Assembly: GCA_022842465.1 (NCBI GenBank)
Contig: JALHPN010000011.1
Coordinates: 1-64,000, forward strand
From: Polyangiaceae bacterium
Lineage (GTDB): Bacteria > Myxococcota_A > Polyangia > Polyangiales > Polyangiaceae
Direction of reading: 5' to 3'
DNA: 64,000 nt
In this document: in pieces, positions 16,653 to 25,965 of the stretch
Numbering within the stretch: the first letter of the stretch is position 1
Layout: every line of letters begins with the position of its first letter
Program-made: the position numbers and the translations under genes
The notes under the pieces: model-generated
The model's database searches: none
What the model was told of the DNA's origin: nothing
Seen by the model: the letters and a program-made list of their open reading frames with translations, nothing else

Positions 16653-18002
16653 ATGGCGTCCGTCCTCGCCGCACGCGCGCGTCAGGCGCTCCTCGCGACC
16701 GCGTTCCTCCTCCCGGCGTGCGTGGTCCGCCTCAACGACCGGAACGCTCCGGCCGAGAGCGGCGCGGTGACGGGAGCCCCGGCGAACTGCGCGGCCGTCA
16801 CCCCGGAGCCGCGCAGCGCTCCCGGCGGCGACGCGGCGCCGAAGCTCGTCGGGCGGTGGGACACGAAGACGGACCCGGCGCGGCCCCGCTCGGACTGGTC
16901 CGGCAACTACGTCGAGGCCCGCTTCGAGGGCACTCGCGTCGCGGTGGGCCTCGAGGTCGCGGACGACTTCAAGGACGTCCTCTACACCGTCGCGATCGAC
17001 GAACGGGAGCCGTTCCAGATCACCGTGACGGGCGCGCGCGCGAACGCGAACGCCCCCCGTCAGACGCAGTACGAGCTCGCGCGTGATCTGCCCCCCGGGG
17101 AGCACCGCGTCCGCGTGCACCGCGACACGGAGGCGCCGTCCGGCGGCGTCGTCACGTTCACGGGCTTCGACGTCGCGCCGGGTCGCCTCCTCCCGCCGCT
17201 CCAGCGCGCGCGGCGGATCGAGGCCATCGGGGACTCGATCACGTGCGGTTACGGCAGCATGGGCGGCAACGCCACCTGCCCGTACGACGTCGAGGTCCGG
17301 AAGGTGGGCGACGTCGGCGTCCGCGTCCCAGTCACGGAGAACCAGTTTTTCGCGTACACGGCGATCGTCGGGCGAGAGCTCGACGCCGACGTGACGACGA
17401 TCTGCTGGTCGGGAAAGGGCGTGGGCATCAACTACCGCGAGAGCGAGCAGCCCGACGCCGACGGCGTGCGGAAGCTCCTCGCGGAGGCCACGACGACGAT
17501 GCCGGACTTCTACAAGCGCATCCTCGCGTACAACGACGAGGAGCTGAAGCCGCCCGTCCCTGCGCCGAACGAGTGGGACTTCGCGAGCGAGCCCGAGCCG
17601 CAGGTCGTCCTCGTCAACCTCGGGACGAACGACTTCACACGCGATCAGGAGCCGCCGTTCGGCGTATCCGACGGGATCGACCTCCCGCGCTTCCGCGCGA
17701 CCTACCTCGCCTTCGTCGAGCGCATCCGGCAACTCCGCCCGAACGCGCACATCTTCATGATGGTCCCGCCGATGGTGTCCGACACGTTCCCGCTCGACAA
17801 CGCGCGCCGCGACCTCGCGGACTCCCTCCGGTTCGTCGTCGCGGAGCGCGAGGCGAAGGGCGACCGGAAGGTCTACGCGATGGATCTCGTCGAGCAGGGC
17901 ACGCGTTACGGCCTCGGCTGCGACTACCACCCGAACCTCGTCGTCCATCGCCTGATGGCCGATCAGGTCCTCGGCGCCGTTCGCAGCAAGACGTGCTGGT
18001 GA
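16653..18002 (+). CDS. Lipoprotein SGNH esterase, CE2-like
   Basis: The 449-residue protein has a signal peptide with lipobox L-P-A-C, an N-terminal jelly-roll domain (about 60-180) and a C-terminal SGNH hydrolase. Catalytic motifs are G-D-S-I-T-C-G-Y-G (Ser about residue 194), N-L-G-T-N-D and D-Y-H-P-N. This two-domain plan is that of carbohydrate esterase family 2 deacetylases. It would remove acetyl groups from a surface or external polysaccharide. The ATG at 16653 starts the signal peptide; the longer upstream frame is not convincing. The 221-bp region upstream is divergent with the CpsD-like gene and contains a GGCACGTGCC palindrome (16473-16482). It is followed after 6 bp by the polymerase gene. 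Confidence 0.88.
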   Translation: MASVLAARARQALLATAFLLPACVVRLNDRNAPAESGAVTGAPANCAAVTPEPRSAPGGDAAPKLVGRWDTKTDPARPRSDWSGNYVEARFEGTRVAVGLEVADDFKDVLYTVAIDEREPFQITVTGARANANAPRQTQYELARDLPPGEHRVRVHRDTEAPSGGVVTFTGFDVAPGRLLPPLQRARRIEAIGDSITCGYGSMGGNATCPYDVEVRKVGDVGVRVPVTENQFFAYTAIVGRELDADVTTICWSGKGVGINYRESEQPDADGVRKLLAEATTTMPDFYKRILAYNDEELKPPVPAPNEWDFASEPEPQVVLVNLGTNDFTRDQEPPFGVSDGIDLPRFRATYLAFVERIRQLRPNAHIFMMVPPMVSDTFPLDNARRDLADSLRFVVAEREAKGDRKVYAMDLVEQGTRYGLGCDYHPNLVVHRLMADQVLGAVRSKTCW

Positions 18003-18008
18003 GGCGCC

Positions 18009-19673
18009 ATGCAAGGCGGTCGTAACGCTCCGTCCGGTCTCCCTCCGCAGATGGCCGGCGGAGGCCAGATGCAGGTGCTCCAGGAGCGCGTGAACCAGAC
18101 GTACGGCGCCTTCGGGACGGCGCCGGACTACGAGGAGGCCGACCGTCGCGTCCTCGCCGACAGCTTCCTGAAGCCGACGCTCCGCATCGTGTTCGGCGTG
18201 CTCGCCGCCTCGACGCTGCTCTGGTTCCTCTCCCATCCGAGCTTCGACGGCCCCGGAGCCTGGTCGAACAGCTTCCGCCTCGACAGCGCGTTCGTCGTCG
18301 TATGGGCGCCGATCCTCTGGTTTTCGATGACGCGCTTCAAGGTCTGGAAGAGCGCGCGCATCTACCTCGTGCTCGCGCTCTTCGTCGAGGCGTTCAGCGA
18401 GGCGATGTTCAAGGAGATGGGGGAGGGCGGCTACTGGGACACGATCATGTGGCCCGCCGCGGTCGGCTACTTCGGCACGATCAAGGAGTTCATGGGGGTG
18501 CCCGGCGCCTCGCTCCCGATCTTCACGATCGTGACGGTGGGGCTCCTCGCGCGTGCGATGCGGGGCCCCAAGGCCAGCGGGTTCGAGACCCCTCCGAAGT
18601 GGGCGCGCCAGGCGATGTACGCCTTCCTCGGGACGCTCGGCGCCCTCGCGGTCCTGGGGCTCGCGAAGGGCGGCGCCATCGAGCCTGCTTTCCGGCAGAC
18701 CGTGCACCTGATGCACCTGCCGCTCGTGACGCTGCTCTTCCTCTACGCGTTCCGCATCCCGGAGGACCTCGCCGCGATCGGTACCGTCTTCGTCGTGACC
18801 GCGCTCGTCCGGAGCGCGATCGTGATGTTCGTCTACTTCGCGATCTGCGTCCCGGAGGGCATCACCGAGCTCGACGGGAAGCCGGAGTGGTGCACGAACC
18901 ACTCGGACACCGTCCTCTTCGTCGTCGCGCTCGTGATCCTCATCACGCACGCGCTCGAGCGGCGGAGCAACAGGACGACGTGGCGTGCGCTCGGCGCGGG
19001 CGCGTTCATCTTGCTCGCGGTCGTCCTCAACAACCGCCGCCTGGCCTTCGTCAGCCTCGGCATGGCGCCGCTCGCGCTCTACCTCGCGCTCCGGCCGAGC
19101 CGTCGCAAGCGTCGCGTCACGATCGCGATGGCGCTCGCGGTGCCCGTCCTCGCCGGGTACGTCCTCGTCGGCTCCGAGATGCCGCCCGCGCCGATCTGGA
19201 AGCCGGCGAAGCTCGTCACGTCCGTCCTCGACCAGAAGGACACCTCGAGCCAGTCGCGCGACATCGAGAACGAGAACCTGATCTACACCCTGAGCCTCGA
19301 GCCCGTCGTGCCGCGCGGCTTCGGGCGGGACTACGAGTACTCGCCGAACAACCCGCCGGTCGACCTCAGCGGCGTCTTCGCGAACTTCCGGCTCATCGCG
19401 CACAACGGTGTGCTCTGGATGTGGTCGATCGCGGGGTTCGCCGGGTTCGCGCTCCTCTGGCTCGTCTACCCCCTCGCCGGCACGATGGCGGTCAGGGCCT
19501 ACCGGTCGTCACCGACCCCCCTCGAACGATCGGCCGCGCTGTCGGCCCTCGGCGCCGTCGTCGTCTGCGTCATCCAGATCTGGGGCGATCAGGGGTGGAA
19601 CAGCTACTTGACGCTCACGACGTTCGCGGTCGCGTTCACCGTGGCGACCCGGCTCGCCGTACGCCATTCGTGA
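18009..19673 (+). CDS. O-antigen polymerase/ligase-like membrane protein (Wzy/WaaL type)
   Basis: The 554-residue protein has about 11-12 membrane helices and a large periplasmic loop, the layout of Wzy/WaaL (Wzy_C) proteins. Recognisable points are N-N-R-R-L-A-F-V before a long hydrophobic helix, S-Q-S-R-D-I-E-N at the loop where polymerases have an R-x-x-x-W/N-type segment, and H-N-G-V-L-W, the H-N motif of ligases and polymerases. It likely joins repeat units on undecaprenyl diphosphate at the periplasmic face. It is 6 bp after the CE2-like gene. Polymerase and ligase cannot be told apart by sequence; the cluster context favours polymerase. Confidence 0.8.
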   Translation: MQGGRNAPSGLPPQMAGGGQMQVLQERVNQTYGAFGTAPDYEEADRRVLADSFLKPTLRIVFGVLAASTLLWFLSHPSFDGPGAWSNSFRLDSAFVVVWAPILWFSMTRFKVWKSARIYLVLALFVEAFSEAMFKEMGEGGYWDTIMWPAAVGYFGTIKEFMGVPGASLPIFTIVTVGLLARAMRGPKASGFETPPKWARQAMYAFLGTLGALAVLGLAKGGAIEPAFRQTVHLMHLPLVTLLFLYAFRIPEDLAAIGTVFVVTALVRSAIVMFVYFAICVPEGITELDGKPEWCTNHSDTVLFVVALVILITHALERRSNRTTWRALGAGAFILLAVVLNNRRLAFVSLGMAPLALYLALRPSRRKRRVTIAMALAVPVLAGYVLVGSEMPPAPIWKPAKLVTSVLDQKDTSSQSRDIENENLIYTLSLEPVVPRGFGRDYEYSPNNPPVDLSGVFANFRLIAHNGVLWMWSIAGFAGFALLWLVYPLAGTMAVRAYRSSPTPLERSAALSALGAVVVCVIQIWGDQGWNSYLTLTTFAVAFTVATRLAVRHS

Positions 19674-19839
19674 ACGTCGCACCTCTGCGTACGATCGGCG
19701 CGGCCCGCTCCCGCGCGGCGGATGCGGCGGCCGCGAACGCCGCTACGCGGGCGATTCCTCCGAGCGCGGAGGGACTTCCAGTCGTCGGCACCCGTCGTGC
19801 TACCGTTAGGGTCGGCGTGTAGACTAGCGGAGCGAGCGC

Positions 19840-21597
19840 GTGAACCAGCAAGCCGAACGACGCGTAGGAACGGTGATCGGCGCCAAGTGGCGCGTCGATG
19901 CGCTGCTCGGCTCCGGATCGATGGCTGCGGTCTACGGCGTGACGCACCGCAACGGAGCGCGCGCCGCGCTCAAGATCCTGCACCCGACCCTGTGCACCGA
20001 TCCCGCCGTCTGCGAGCGTTTCCTCGGCGAGGGATACCTCACGAACTCCGTCAAGCATCCGGGCATCGTTCGCGTCCTCGACGACGGCGCGACGGACGAC
20101 GGCTGCGTGTTCCTCGTCATGGACCTCCTCGAGGGCGAGACGCTCGAGGCCTACCGACAGCGATGCGGAGGGCGCATCCCGCTCATCGAGTCGCTGAACA
20201 TCGGCGAGCAGCTGATGGACGTGCTGTCGGCGGTCCACCATGCCGGCATCATCCACCGAGACCTGAAGCCCCAGAACGTCTTCCTGTGCGAGGACGGCAC
20301 GCTCAAGCTCCTCGACTTCGGCGTGGCGCGCGTCCTCGATCGAACGTCGCAGAGCAAGCTCTCGATGTTCGGTCTCGTGCTCGGCACGCCTTCCTTCATG
20401 TCGCCCGAGCAAGCGCTCGGATCGCGGGACAAGGTCGACCACCGGAGCGACATCTGGTCTCTCGGCGCGACGATGTTCACGTCGCTCACGGGAGAGACGG
20501 TACATCTCGGCGCGAACGTGCAGGCGCGGCTCCTCGCAGCGGCGACCGTCAAGGCGCGCTCGATCCAGATGGTGATGCCGGATCTCCCGCTCCCGATCGC
20601 CGCCGCGATCGACATGGCGCTCCGCTTCAAGAAGGAGGATCGCTGGCAGAGCGTGGACGCGTTCCGACGCGCCGTCCGAGACGCGCGCGTCGAGCTCGAT
20701 CTCGGTCGGCTGCCGACGCCGGTCGATCCCTTCGAGATCCGCGGCGGCAGCGTGCGCCCCCCGCCTGCGCTGGGGCGAGGCCAGGCCTCGCACGCTCCGG
20801 AGGCCGCGGCCGCGCTCGACGGCGAAGGCGCGACGACGTCGTCGGCGAGCACGCACGGGCCCGACGGGACGTTCATCGGCGTCGGGTCGGGACCGGGCGA
20901 ACAGATCCGCGGCATCGTCGGCAACGACGGCTCGCTGCCCGCCGCCGGCGACGCCGTCCCGCAGGCGGCCCCGAGCATCCCTCCTCCGCCGAACACACCC
21001 AACTTCGGCGGCATGCGCGGCTCGCGGCCGGACGGCCACGAATCGAGCATCCCTGCCACGTTCGGCGGCGGCGACGGCGACAGCATCGGCACGCCCGTCG
21101 ACGAAGAGGTCTTCGGTCGTCGCCGGAGGCGACCCGGCGTCTGGGTCGCGGCGGTCCTCTTCGCCTCCGTCGCCCTCGGCGGCCTCGCGTTCTTCGCGGT
21201 GAGGGATCCCCAGCGAGGGACGAACGGGAGCGGCGTCGACGTCCCTCCGTCGGCGCTCCCGAGCGCGGTCCCCTTGCCGCTGCCGTCGGCGACGACGCCC
21301 GCACCGCTCGACACGATCGTGATCGGCGACGCGCCCGGGCCTGCGAGCGCGGGGACGGACGGGGGTGCGGCGGCGAGGCCCGCGCCGGCGACACCCTCGG
21401 TGATCCCGGCGAACGGGGTCGTCCCCCGGAACGGCGGTCGCTTGCCGCGCCCTGCCGCCAACAACGCAGCGACGCCCGTGGCAACTCGCCCCCACGAGGA
21501 TCCGCCGCCGGCGACGACCCCGGCCCCCACGACGACCACCGAGCCGGTCCGTCCACCCCCCAATCTGCAGCCTGATCCGTTCGGGACTCCCGAGTGA
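19840..21597 (+). CDS. Transmembrane Ser/Thr protein kinase
   Basis: The 585-residue protein starts with GTG at 19840. The kinase domain (about residues 10-285) is complete: glycine loop L-G-S-G-S-M-A-A-V-Y, beta-3 lysine in A-A-L-K-I-L, I-H-R-D-L-K-P-Q-N, L-L-D-F-G and S-P-E-Q. A Pro/Gly-rich linker leads to a single membrane helix (about 430-450) and a Pro/Ala/Thr-rich external tail without a recognisable domain. It should be an active Hanks-type kinase. It lies between the polymerase and the chain-length gene, so it may control polysaccharide assembly (inference from position). Confidence 0.92.
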   Translation: MNQQAERRVGTVIGAKWRVDALLGSGSMAAVYGVTHRNGARAALKILHPTLCTDPAVCERFLGEGYLTNSVKHPGIVRVLDDGATDDGCVFLVMDLLEGETLEAYRQRCGGRIPLIESLNIGEQLMDVLSAVHHAGIIHRDLKPQNVFLCEDGTLKLLDFGVARVLDRTSQSKLSMFGLVLGTPSFMSPEQALGSRDKVDHRSDIWSLGATMFTSLTGETVHLGANVQARLLAAATVKARSIQMVMPDLPLPIAAAIDMALRFKKEDRWQSVDAFRRAVRDARVELDLGRLPTPVDPFEIRGGSVRPPPALGRGQASHAPEAAAALDGEGATTSSASTHGPDGTFIGVGSGPGEQIRGIVGNDGSLPAAGDAVPQAAPSIPPPPNTPNFGGMRGSRPDGHESSIPATFGGGDGDSIGTPVDEEVFGRRRRRPGVWVAAVLFASVALGGLAFFAVRDPQRGTNGSGVDVPPSALPSAVPLPLPSATTPAPLDTIVIGDAPGPASAGTDGGAAARPAPATPSVIPANGVVPRNGGRLPRPAANNAATPVATRPHEDPPPATTPAPTTTTEPVRPPPNLQPDPFGTPE

Positions 21598-21709
21598 CCG
21601 TGTCCGGCTGAGCCGCGGCACGCGGCGTGAAAGCCCGAGCACGGAGCTCACGAAGAAATCTCGTACGCTCGCACGACCCGAAACGAAGAGAGACGAGGAA
21701 CAAAGCACG

Positions 21710-23287
21710 ATGGCGCGCATCGAGGAAGCGACCCTCTTCCGTCCGGACCCGAAGCTCCAGTACCCCGGGCAGCGCGGGGGGGGCGGCGGCGGTGGTGGTG
21801 GCGGCGGCGGCGGTGGTGGCCGCGGCGGAGGTGGCGGGGACGAGGACGACGGGCCGAACATCGCCGTCCGCGAGCGCGTGTCCGAGGCCGCGCGCTCGGC
21901 GCGTCGCCGGAAGGGCCTCTCCTTCGTCGTCGTCATGATCTGCGGCGCGCTCACCGTCCTCGCGTCGATCTTCGCGCCGCGCACCTACGGGGTGGACGCT
22001 CGCGTCCTCGTCCAGCGCACGACGGCGATCACGGGTCAGCAGCAGCAGCAGCAGTGGACCTCGCCCGAGGAGCAGCGCACGCAGCAGCGCGAGTTCGAAG
22101 AGCAGGTCATGGCGCGTGACAACATCATCGCCATCGTGAAGCAGAAGAACCTCATCGATCGCTGGGACGACATGCGCCAGCCGCATCGTCGCCTGATCGA
22201 CAAGATCAACCGGAAGCTCGGCAAGGCGCCGCCGGGAGACGAAGAGAAGTTCGAGGCCCTCGTCAACAACATCGAGGGGCGCCTCAAGGTCTACATGGAC
22301 GGCGCGACCGTGAACCTCCGCCTCGACTGGTCGGAGCCTCTCGCGGCGCGCGACATCGTCGACGCAGCGGTGAAGAACTTCCTCGACGCGCGCTACCAGT
22401 CCGAGGTCGGCGTCATCCCGACGCGCCTCAAGATCCAAGAGGGCCAGGTCGCCGGCGCCCACAAGGATCTCGAGAGCGCGGCGCGCACGCTCGTCCAGCT
22501 CCAGAAGGCGAACGATCCGAACCGCCGCGTGAACGTCGTCATCCCGGCGCTCCCGCAGGGGCTGAACGCCCGGCAGGAGCCGCCGCCGGACGCCGATCCG
22601 GCGCTCAAGGCCGAGCTCGAGAACGTCAGAAACCAGCTCAACGTCGTGCAGAACGCGAAGCTCCAGCGCGTCGCGGAGCTCCAGCACCAGCTCACCGAGA
22701 AGAAGCAGACGCTCGCGGAGGGGCACCCCGAGATCATCGCCATGAAGCAGACGCTCGAGGCGACGAAGGCGGACACCCCCGACATCGCCGCGCTCAAGGC
22801 GAAGGAGCGGGACATCCTCAACCAGATCGCCGCCAAGCAACAGCAGCAGGTCACCGCGCAGAAGGCCGCCGCCGCCGCGGCCGCGACGCCACGGCCGGTC
22901 GCGATTCCGACGCCGGCTCCCGTCCCGACGGAGAAGCCGCCCGAGGTCAACGCGCTCGGTCCGACCAACGTGCAGGATGCACAGGTGCAGTTCGAGGCGG
23001 CGAGCCAGCGATACCAGGAGGCCGTGAAGGTCCTCCAGCAGATCCAGCTGGAGAAGCAGACGGCGGAAGCGGCGTACACCGCGCGCTACCGCGTCGTCCA
23101 CCCGGCCGAAGTTCCGGCCGGTCCCAAGCGGCCCGTGGGGCTCATCGCCGTCGTCATCGGCGCGCTCGCCACCATCGCCGCGGTCCTCGCGGTCGCTGCG
23201 CTGGCAGATCGCTTCTCGGGGATCTTCTTCGAGCCCCGTGACGTGCGCGATCGCCTCGGACTGCCCGTCTTCGCCACGTTCTCCTGA
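21710..23287 (+). CDS. Wzz/Wzc-type polysaccharide chain-length protein without kinase domain
   Basis: The 525-residue protein has a cytoplasmic head with a long Gly tract (about residues 22-43), a first membrane helix (about 68-90), a large periplasmic coiled-coil region with a Gln tract and long heptad-like helices, and a second membrane helix (about 478-502). It stops about 25 residues after that, so the tyrosine kinase domain of full-length Wzc is absent. It belongs to the polysaccharide co-polymerase group that sets chain length. The separate CpsD-like protein at 15775 could be its partner. A hairpin that looks like a terminator follows the gene. Confidence 0.85.
   Translation: MARIEEATLFRPDPKLQYPGQRGGGGGGGGGGGGGGGRGGGGGDEDDGPNIAVRERVSEAARSARRRKGLSFVVVMICGALTVLASIFAPRTYGVDARVLVQRTTAITGQQQQQQWTSPEEQRTQQREFEEQVMARDNIIAIVKQKNLIDRWDDMRQPHRRLIDKINRKLGKAPPGDEEKFEALVNNIEGRLKVYMDGATVNLRLDWSEPLAARDIVDAAVKNFLDARYQSEVGVIPTRLKIQEGQVAGAHKDLESAARTLVQLQKANDPNRRVNVVIPALPQGLNARQEPPPDADPALKAELENVRNQLNVVQNAKLQRVAELQHQLTEKKQTLAEGHPEIIAMKQTLEATKADTPDIAALKAKERDILNQIAAKQQQQVTAQKAAAAAAATPRPVAIPTPAPVPTEKPPEVNALGPTNVQDAQVQFEAASQRYQEAVKVLQQIQLEKQTAEAAYTARYRVVHPAEVPAGPKRPVGLIAVVIGALATIAAVLAVAALADRFSGIFFEPRDVRDRLGLPVFATFS
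21774..21838 (+). repeat. Poly-glycine codon tract with an eight-G run
   Basis: GGN codons fill this stretch of the chain-length gene, including eight consecutive G residues at 21776-21783. Such a run near the 5' end of a reading frame is prone to slippage. Confidence 0.85.
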
Positions 23288-23302
23288 CGGACGACCCACG
23301 AT

Positions 23303-23340
23303 GCGAGCGCCCGTTCTCCGGAGCGGGCGCTTCGCCGTTT
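23303..23340 (+). terminator. Hairpin terminator after the chain-length gene
   Basis: Perfect 8-bp arms AGCGCCCG (23306-23313) and CGGGCGCT (23324-23331), with near-pairing GCG/CGC outside them, are followed by a short T-containing tail (CGCCGTTTG). It lies 15-50 bp after the stop of the upstream gene and before the epimerase-like gene. Confidence 0.6.
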
Positions 23341-23391
23341 GTCCGGACGGTTGGGCGGCACGCGCGCTGCAGCGTGGACCGGCGAGCGACC

Positions 23392-24366
23392 ATGAAGAAT
23401 CAACGCATGTTCATCACCGGTGTCGCCAGCCCCGTCGGCGCACGTCTCGCGGCGCGGCTCCTCGACGAAGGGCACGAGGTCGTCGGCGTCGACGACCTCT
23501 CGAGCGGCAGCTGGGCCACCATACGCGAGCTCGAGCGTGCGCCGCGCTTCGCGTTCGTCGAGCACGACATCGCGCGACCCTTTCGGGTCGACGCCGACGC
23601 CATGTTCCACCTGGCGGTGCCTTCGTCGCGCAGGCGCTGCGAGAACGCGCCCCTCGACGCCATGCTCGCGAGCGTGGTGGGAACCGGCCGCGTGCTCGAG
23701 CTCGCGGGGGAGCGCGCGATGCGCGTGGTGATGGCGACGTCGGTGGATCGCTGGGGCGAAGGCGTGCGCTGCGCGGAGGCGCTCGCCGTCGAGCACGTGC
23801 GGGCGCGGCGCGTGGACGTGCGACTCGTCCGCACGGGCCGCGTGTTCGGGGAGAACGTGCCGCTCGACGACGGCGGCGTCGTGACGCGCCTCGCGATCCA
23901 GGCGGCACGCGGCGAGCACCTCGACACGGGCCCATGGCCGATGCGTTCGGTCCGCGTGTCCTACGTGGACGATGTCGTCGAGTCGCTCGTCAGGGCCATG
24001 CGTCACGAGCTCAGGCTTCCGCCGTTCGTCACGCCGCTCTTCGACACGACGCCCCACGATGTCGCGAACGCCGTCGCCTCGGTGCTCGCGAACGCGCCCA
24101 CCACCGAGCGCGGGATCGGCGGCGCGTCGAGCACCGGCGCGGCCCCCGGACCGACCTCGATGCCCGTCTCCGGCAGGCCGACCATGCCGGAGACGCTCCC
24201 CGCGTCGCTCGTGCTCGGCCTCGAGCACTCCGTCGCCTTCGAGACGGCGGTCGCGCGGACCGTGCTCGCCGTGCGCGCGCGGCTCGAGGGCCTCGCGGCG
24301 GTGAAGCCGCCGGCTCCCGGCGCCGAGCCACGCGGGCTTCCGCCGGTGGCGCAACGCGCGTCCTGA
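23392..24366 (+). CDS. NAD-dependent epimerase/decarboxylase-like protein, catalytic YxxxK lost
   Basis: The 324-residue protein is an extended SDR of the UDP-glucuronate decarboxylase/dTDP-glucose dehydratase group. The Rossmann motif (T-G-V-A-S-P-V-G), the acidic residue after beta-2 (V-D-D-L-S-S-G), a V-D-V-R-L-V-R-T-G-R-V-F-G-E-N strand and the V-S-Y-V-D-D-V-V-E-S segment are preserved. The part that should hold the catalytic S/T-x(n)-Y-x-x-x-K is shortened: M-A-T-S-V-D-R-W runs directly into G-E-G-V-R-C-A-E-A, so about 25 residues, the Tyr and the Lys are missing. It probably binds NAD and perhaps a sugar nucleotide but should not catalyse the normal reaction. The C-terminus is Pro-rich. 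The ATG at 23392 is used. Confidence 0.8.
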   Translation: MKNQRMFITGVASPVGARLAARLLDEGHEVVGVDDLSSGSWATIRELERAPRFAFVEHDIARPFRVDADAMFHLAVPSSRRRCENAPLDAMLASVVGTGRVLELAGERAMRVVMATSVDRWGEGVRCAEALAVEHVRARRVDVRLVRTGRVFGENVPLDDGGVVTRLAIQAARGEHLDTGPWPMRSVRVSYVDDVVESLVRAMRHELRLPPFVTPLFDTTPHDVANAVASVLANAPTTERGIGGASSTGAAPGPTSMPVSGRPTMPETLPASLVLGLEHSVAFETAVARTVLAVRARLEGLAAVKPPAPGAEPRGLPPVAQRAS

Positions 24367-24381
24367 GCGCACAATCCGACC

Positions 24382-25188
24382 GTGAGCACCGAGAAGAACT
24401 TCCATGCCGCGCCGTCCGGGGTGAGCCAGGACCCCCTCTACGATCCGTCCATCCCGACCCCTTCGCACGCCGAGCGCGCGAAGACCCTCGCCGCGTCGCG
24501 CAAGTCGGGGGCGCTGTCCACGCTGGCGATCGATCCTGCTGGCCATCCGTACGGCTCGCTCGTCACCACGGCGCTCTTCGAGGGGTCCCCCACGTTCCTC
24601 ATCAGCGCGCTCGCAGAGCACACGCGCAACTTGCGGCAGGATCCGCGGGCGTCGCTGCTGCTCGCGGAGGCGACGGACGACGACCCGCTCGCGCTCGGTC
24701 GCGTCACTCTTCTCGGGCGGTGCGAGCCTCTCACCGAGGCGCCTGCGACGTGCCGCGAGGCGTACCTCGAGGCGCACCCGGACGCGCGCTACTACGTCGA
24801 CTACGGGGACTTCACGTTCTTCCGCCTGACCGTCGAGTCGCTCCGCTACATCGGCGGCTTCGGCCGCATGTCCTGGGTGAGCGCGAAGGACTGGTACGCC
24901 GCCACACCCGACCCGATCGCGCCGTTCGCCGGCGAGATCACCCAGCACATGAACGAAGACCACAAGGACGCGATGGCGAGCTACTGCCGTGCGTTCTCGA
25001 AGGCGCGCGACTTCGACGAGGTGGTGATGACGAGCGTTGACCGCTACGGCTTCGAGGTGTCCGTTCGCACGAAGGCGGGCGCACGTCCGGTCCGCTTCGC
25101 CTTCTCCAGCCCGGTGGACGGCCCGGCTGCGGTACGCAAGGAGATGGTCGACCTCGTCAGGAGGGCGCGCGCGGCCCTCGGGGAGTGA
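24382..25188 (+). CDS. HugZ-like pyridoxamine-phosphate-oxidase-fold protein
   Basis: The 268-residue product has an N-terminal split-barrel domain (about 25-170, with A-I-D-P-A-G-H-P-Y-G-S-L and the Y-I-G-G-F-G segment) and a C-terminal DUF2470 domain beginning with H-M-N-E-D-H-K-D-A-M. This two-domain layout is that of HugZ haem-utilisation proteins and related FMN- or haem-binding proteins. The haem-linked residues cannot be confirmed by eye. It starts with GTG at 24382, 15 bp after the epimerase-like gene, and is convergent with the protease gene. Confidence 0.85.
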   Translation: MSTEKNFHAAPSGVSQDPLYDPSIPTPSHAERAKTLAASRKSGALSTLAIDPAGHPYGSLVTTALFEGSPTFLISALAEHTRNLRQDPRASLLLAEATDDDPLALGRVTLLGRCEPLTEAPATCREAYLEAHPDARYYVDYGDFTFFRLTVESLRYIGGFGRMSWVSAKDWYAATPDPIAPFAGEITQHMNEDHKDAMASYCRAFSKARDFDEVVMTSVDRYGFEVSVRTKAGARPVRFAFSSPVDGPAAVRKEMVDLVRRARAALGE

Positions 25189-25200
25189 GCGCCGCGGGCG

Positions 25201-25965
25201 TCAGTCCCCGAGGAACGGCGCGACGAACGACTGGAAGGCGTCGACGCGGGTGTCCACGCCGAACTGGGTGCAGGTCTGGTCGCCGTACGAGGTGACGCCG
25301 ACGACCGAGGCAGAGCCGCCCGCGCCTTCGAGCAGCGCCGGGCCGCCGGAGTCCCCGAAGCAGGTGTTTCGGGTGCGGTCGCCGTAGGCGAACTGCGTCC
25401 CGCCGATGGCGGTGATCGGCATCGCGACGCTGCGCTTCGTCCCGGAGCCGGCGCCGGTGCGACCGTTCGAGGCGCCGTAGCCGACGTGGAGCAGGGTCCG
25501 GCCGACCCAGCCCGCGTCGAGCGCCTGCGTGTTGAGCGGGATCGGCGACACGGGCGCGTCCTCCGCGAGGACGGCGACGGCGATGTCGTTCGTGAGGCGC
25601 GCGCCGTCGTAGCGCGGGTGGGGGACGAGCTGCGTGATGCGGACGAGCGCTTCGGGCTGGAACGCCGACGCGCCGAGGACGAACGCGACACGATTGGCGC
25701 GGACACCCTCCACGCAATGGGCGGCGGTCAGGACGGCGCGCTTGCCGACGACGGTCCCCGTGCAGAACGGGCCGCTGGCGTTGATGAAGGCGCCGACGGC
25801 AGGATGCGCCGTCGTCGCCCTGCCGCCGACGATGGCGGACTCGGTGCTCTCGACGGGGCTCGACTCCTCGCCTTCGGCGACCTCGTCGGTCGGTTCTGTG
25901 CATGCTGCAAGCATCGCGGCGAGGGCAGCGAGCGACACGAGGCGGAGCGTGGTGGGAACGGACAT
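25201..25965 (-). CDS. Secreted trypsin-like serine protease lipoprotein
   Basis: The 254-residue protein has a signal peptide with lipobox L-A-A-C (Cys22), a short acidic propeptide, and a chymotrypsin-fold domain starting at I-V-G-G (about residue 45). The catalytic triad is complete: H83 in T-A-A-H-C, D127 in N-D-I-A-V and S206 in G-D-S-G-G-P. The new N-terminus at Ile suggests activation by cleavage. GGAGG lies 5 bases before the ATG at 25965; the longer upstream frame lacks support. Confidence 0.93.
   Translation of the reverse strand: MSVPTTLRLVSLAALAAMLAACTEPTDEVAEGEESSPVESTESAIVGGRATTAHPAVGAFINASGPFCTGTVVGKRAVLTAAHCVEGVRANRVAFVLGASAFQPEALVRITQLVPHPRYDGARLTNDIAVAVLAEDAPVSPIPLNTQALDAGWVGRTLLHVGYGASNGRTGAGSGTKRSVAMPITAIGGTQFAYGDRTRNTCFGDSGGPALLEGAGGSASVVGVTSYGDQTCTQFGVDTRVDAFQSFVAPFLGD

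Noticed and set aside
16635..19403. A 922-codon minus-strand frame opposite the esterase and polymerase genes
   Set aside because: It spans two well-supported plus-strand genes and their junction and shows only Arg/Asp/Glu-rich sequence.
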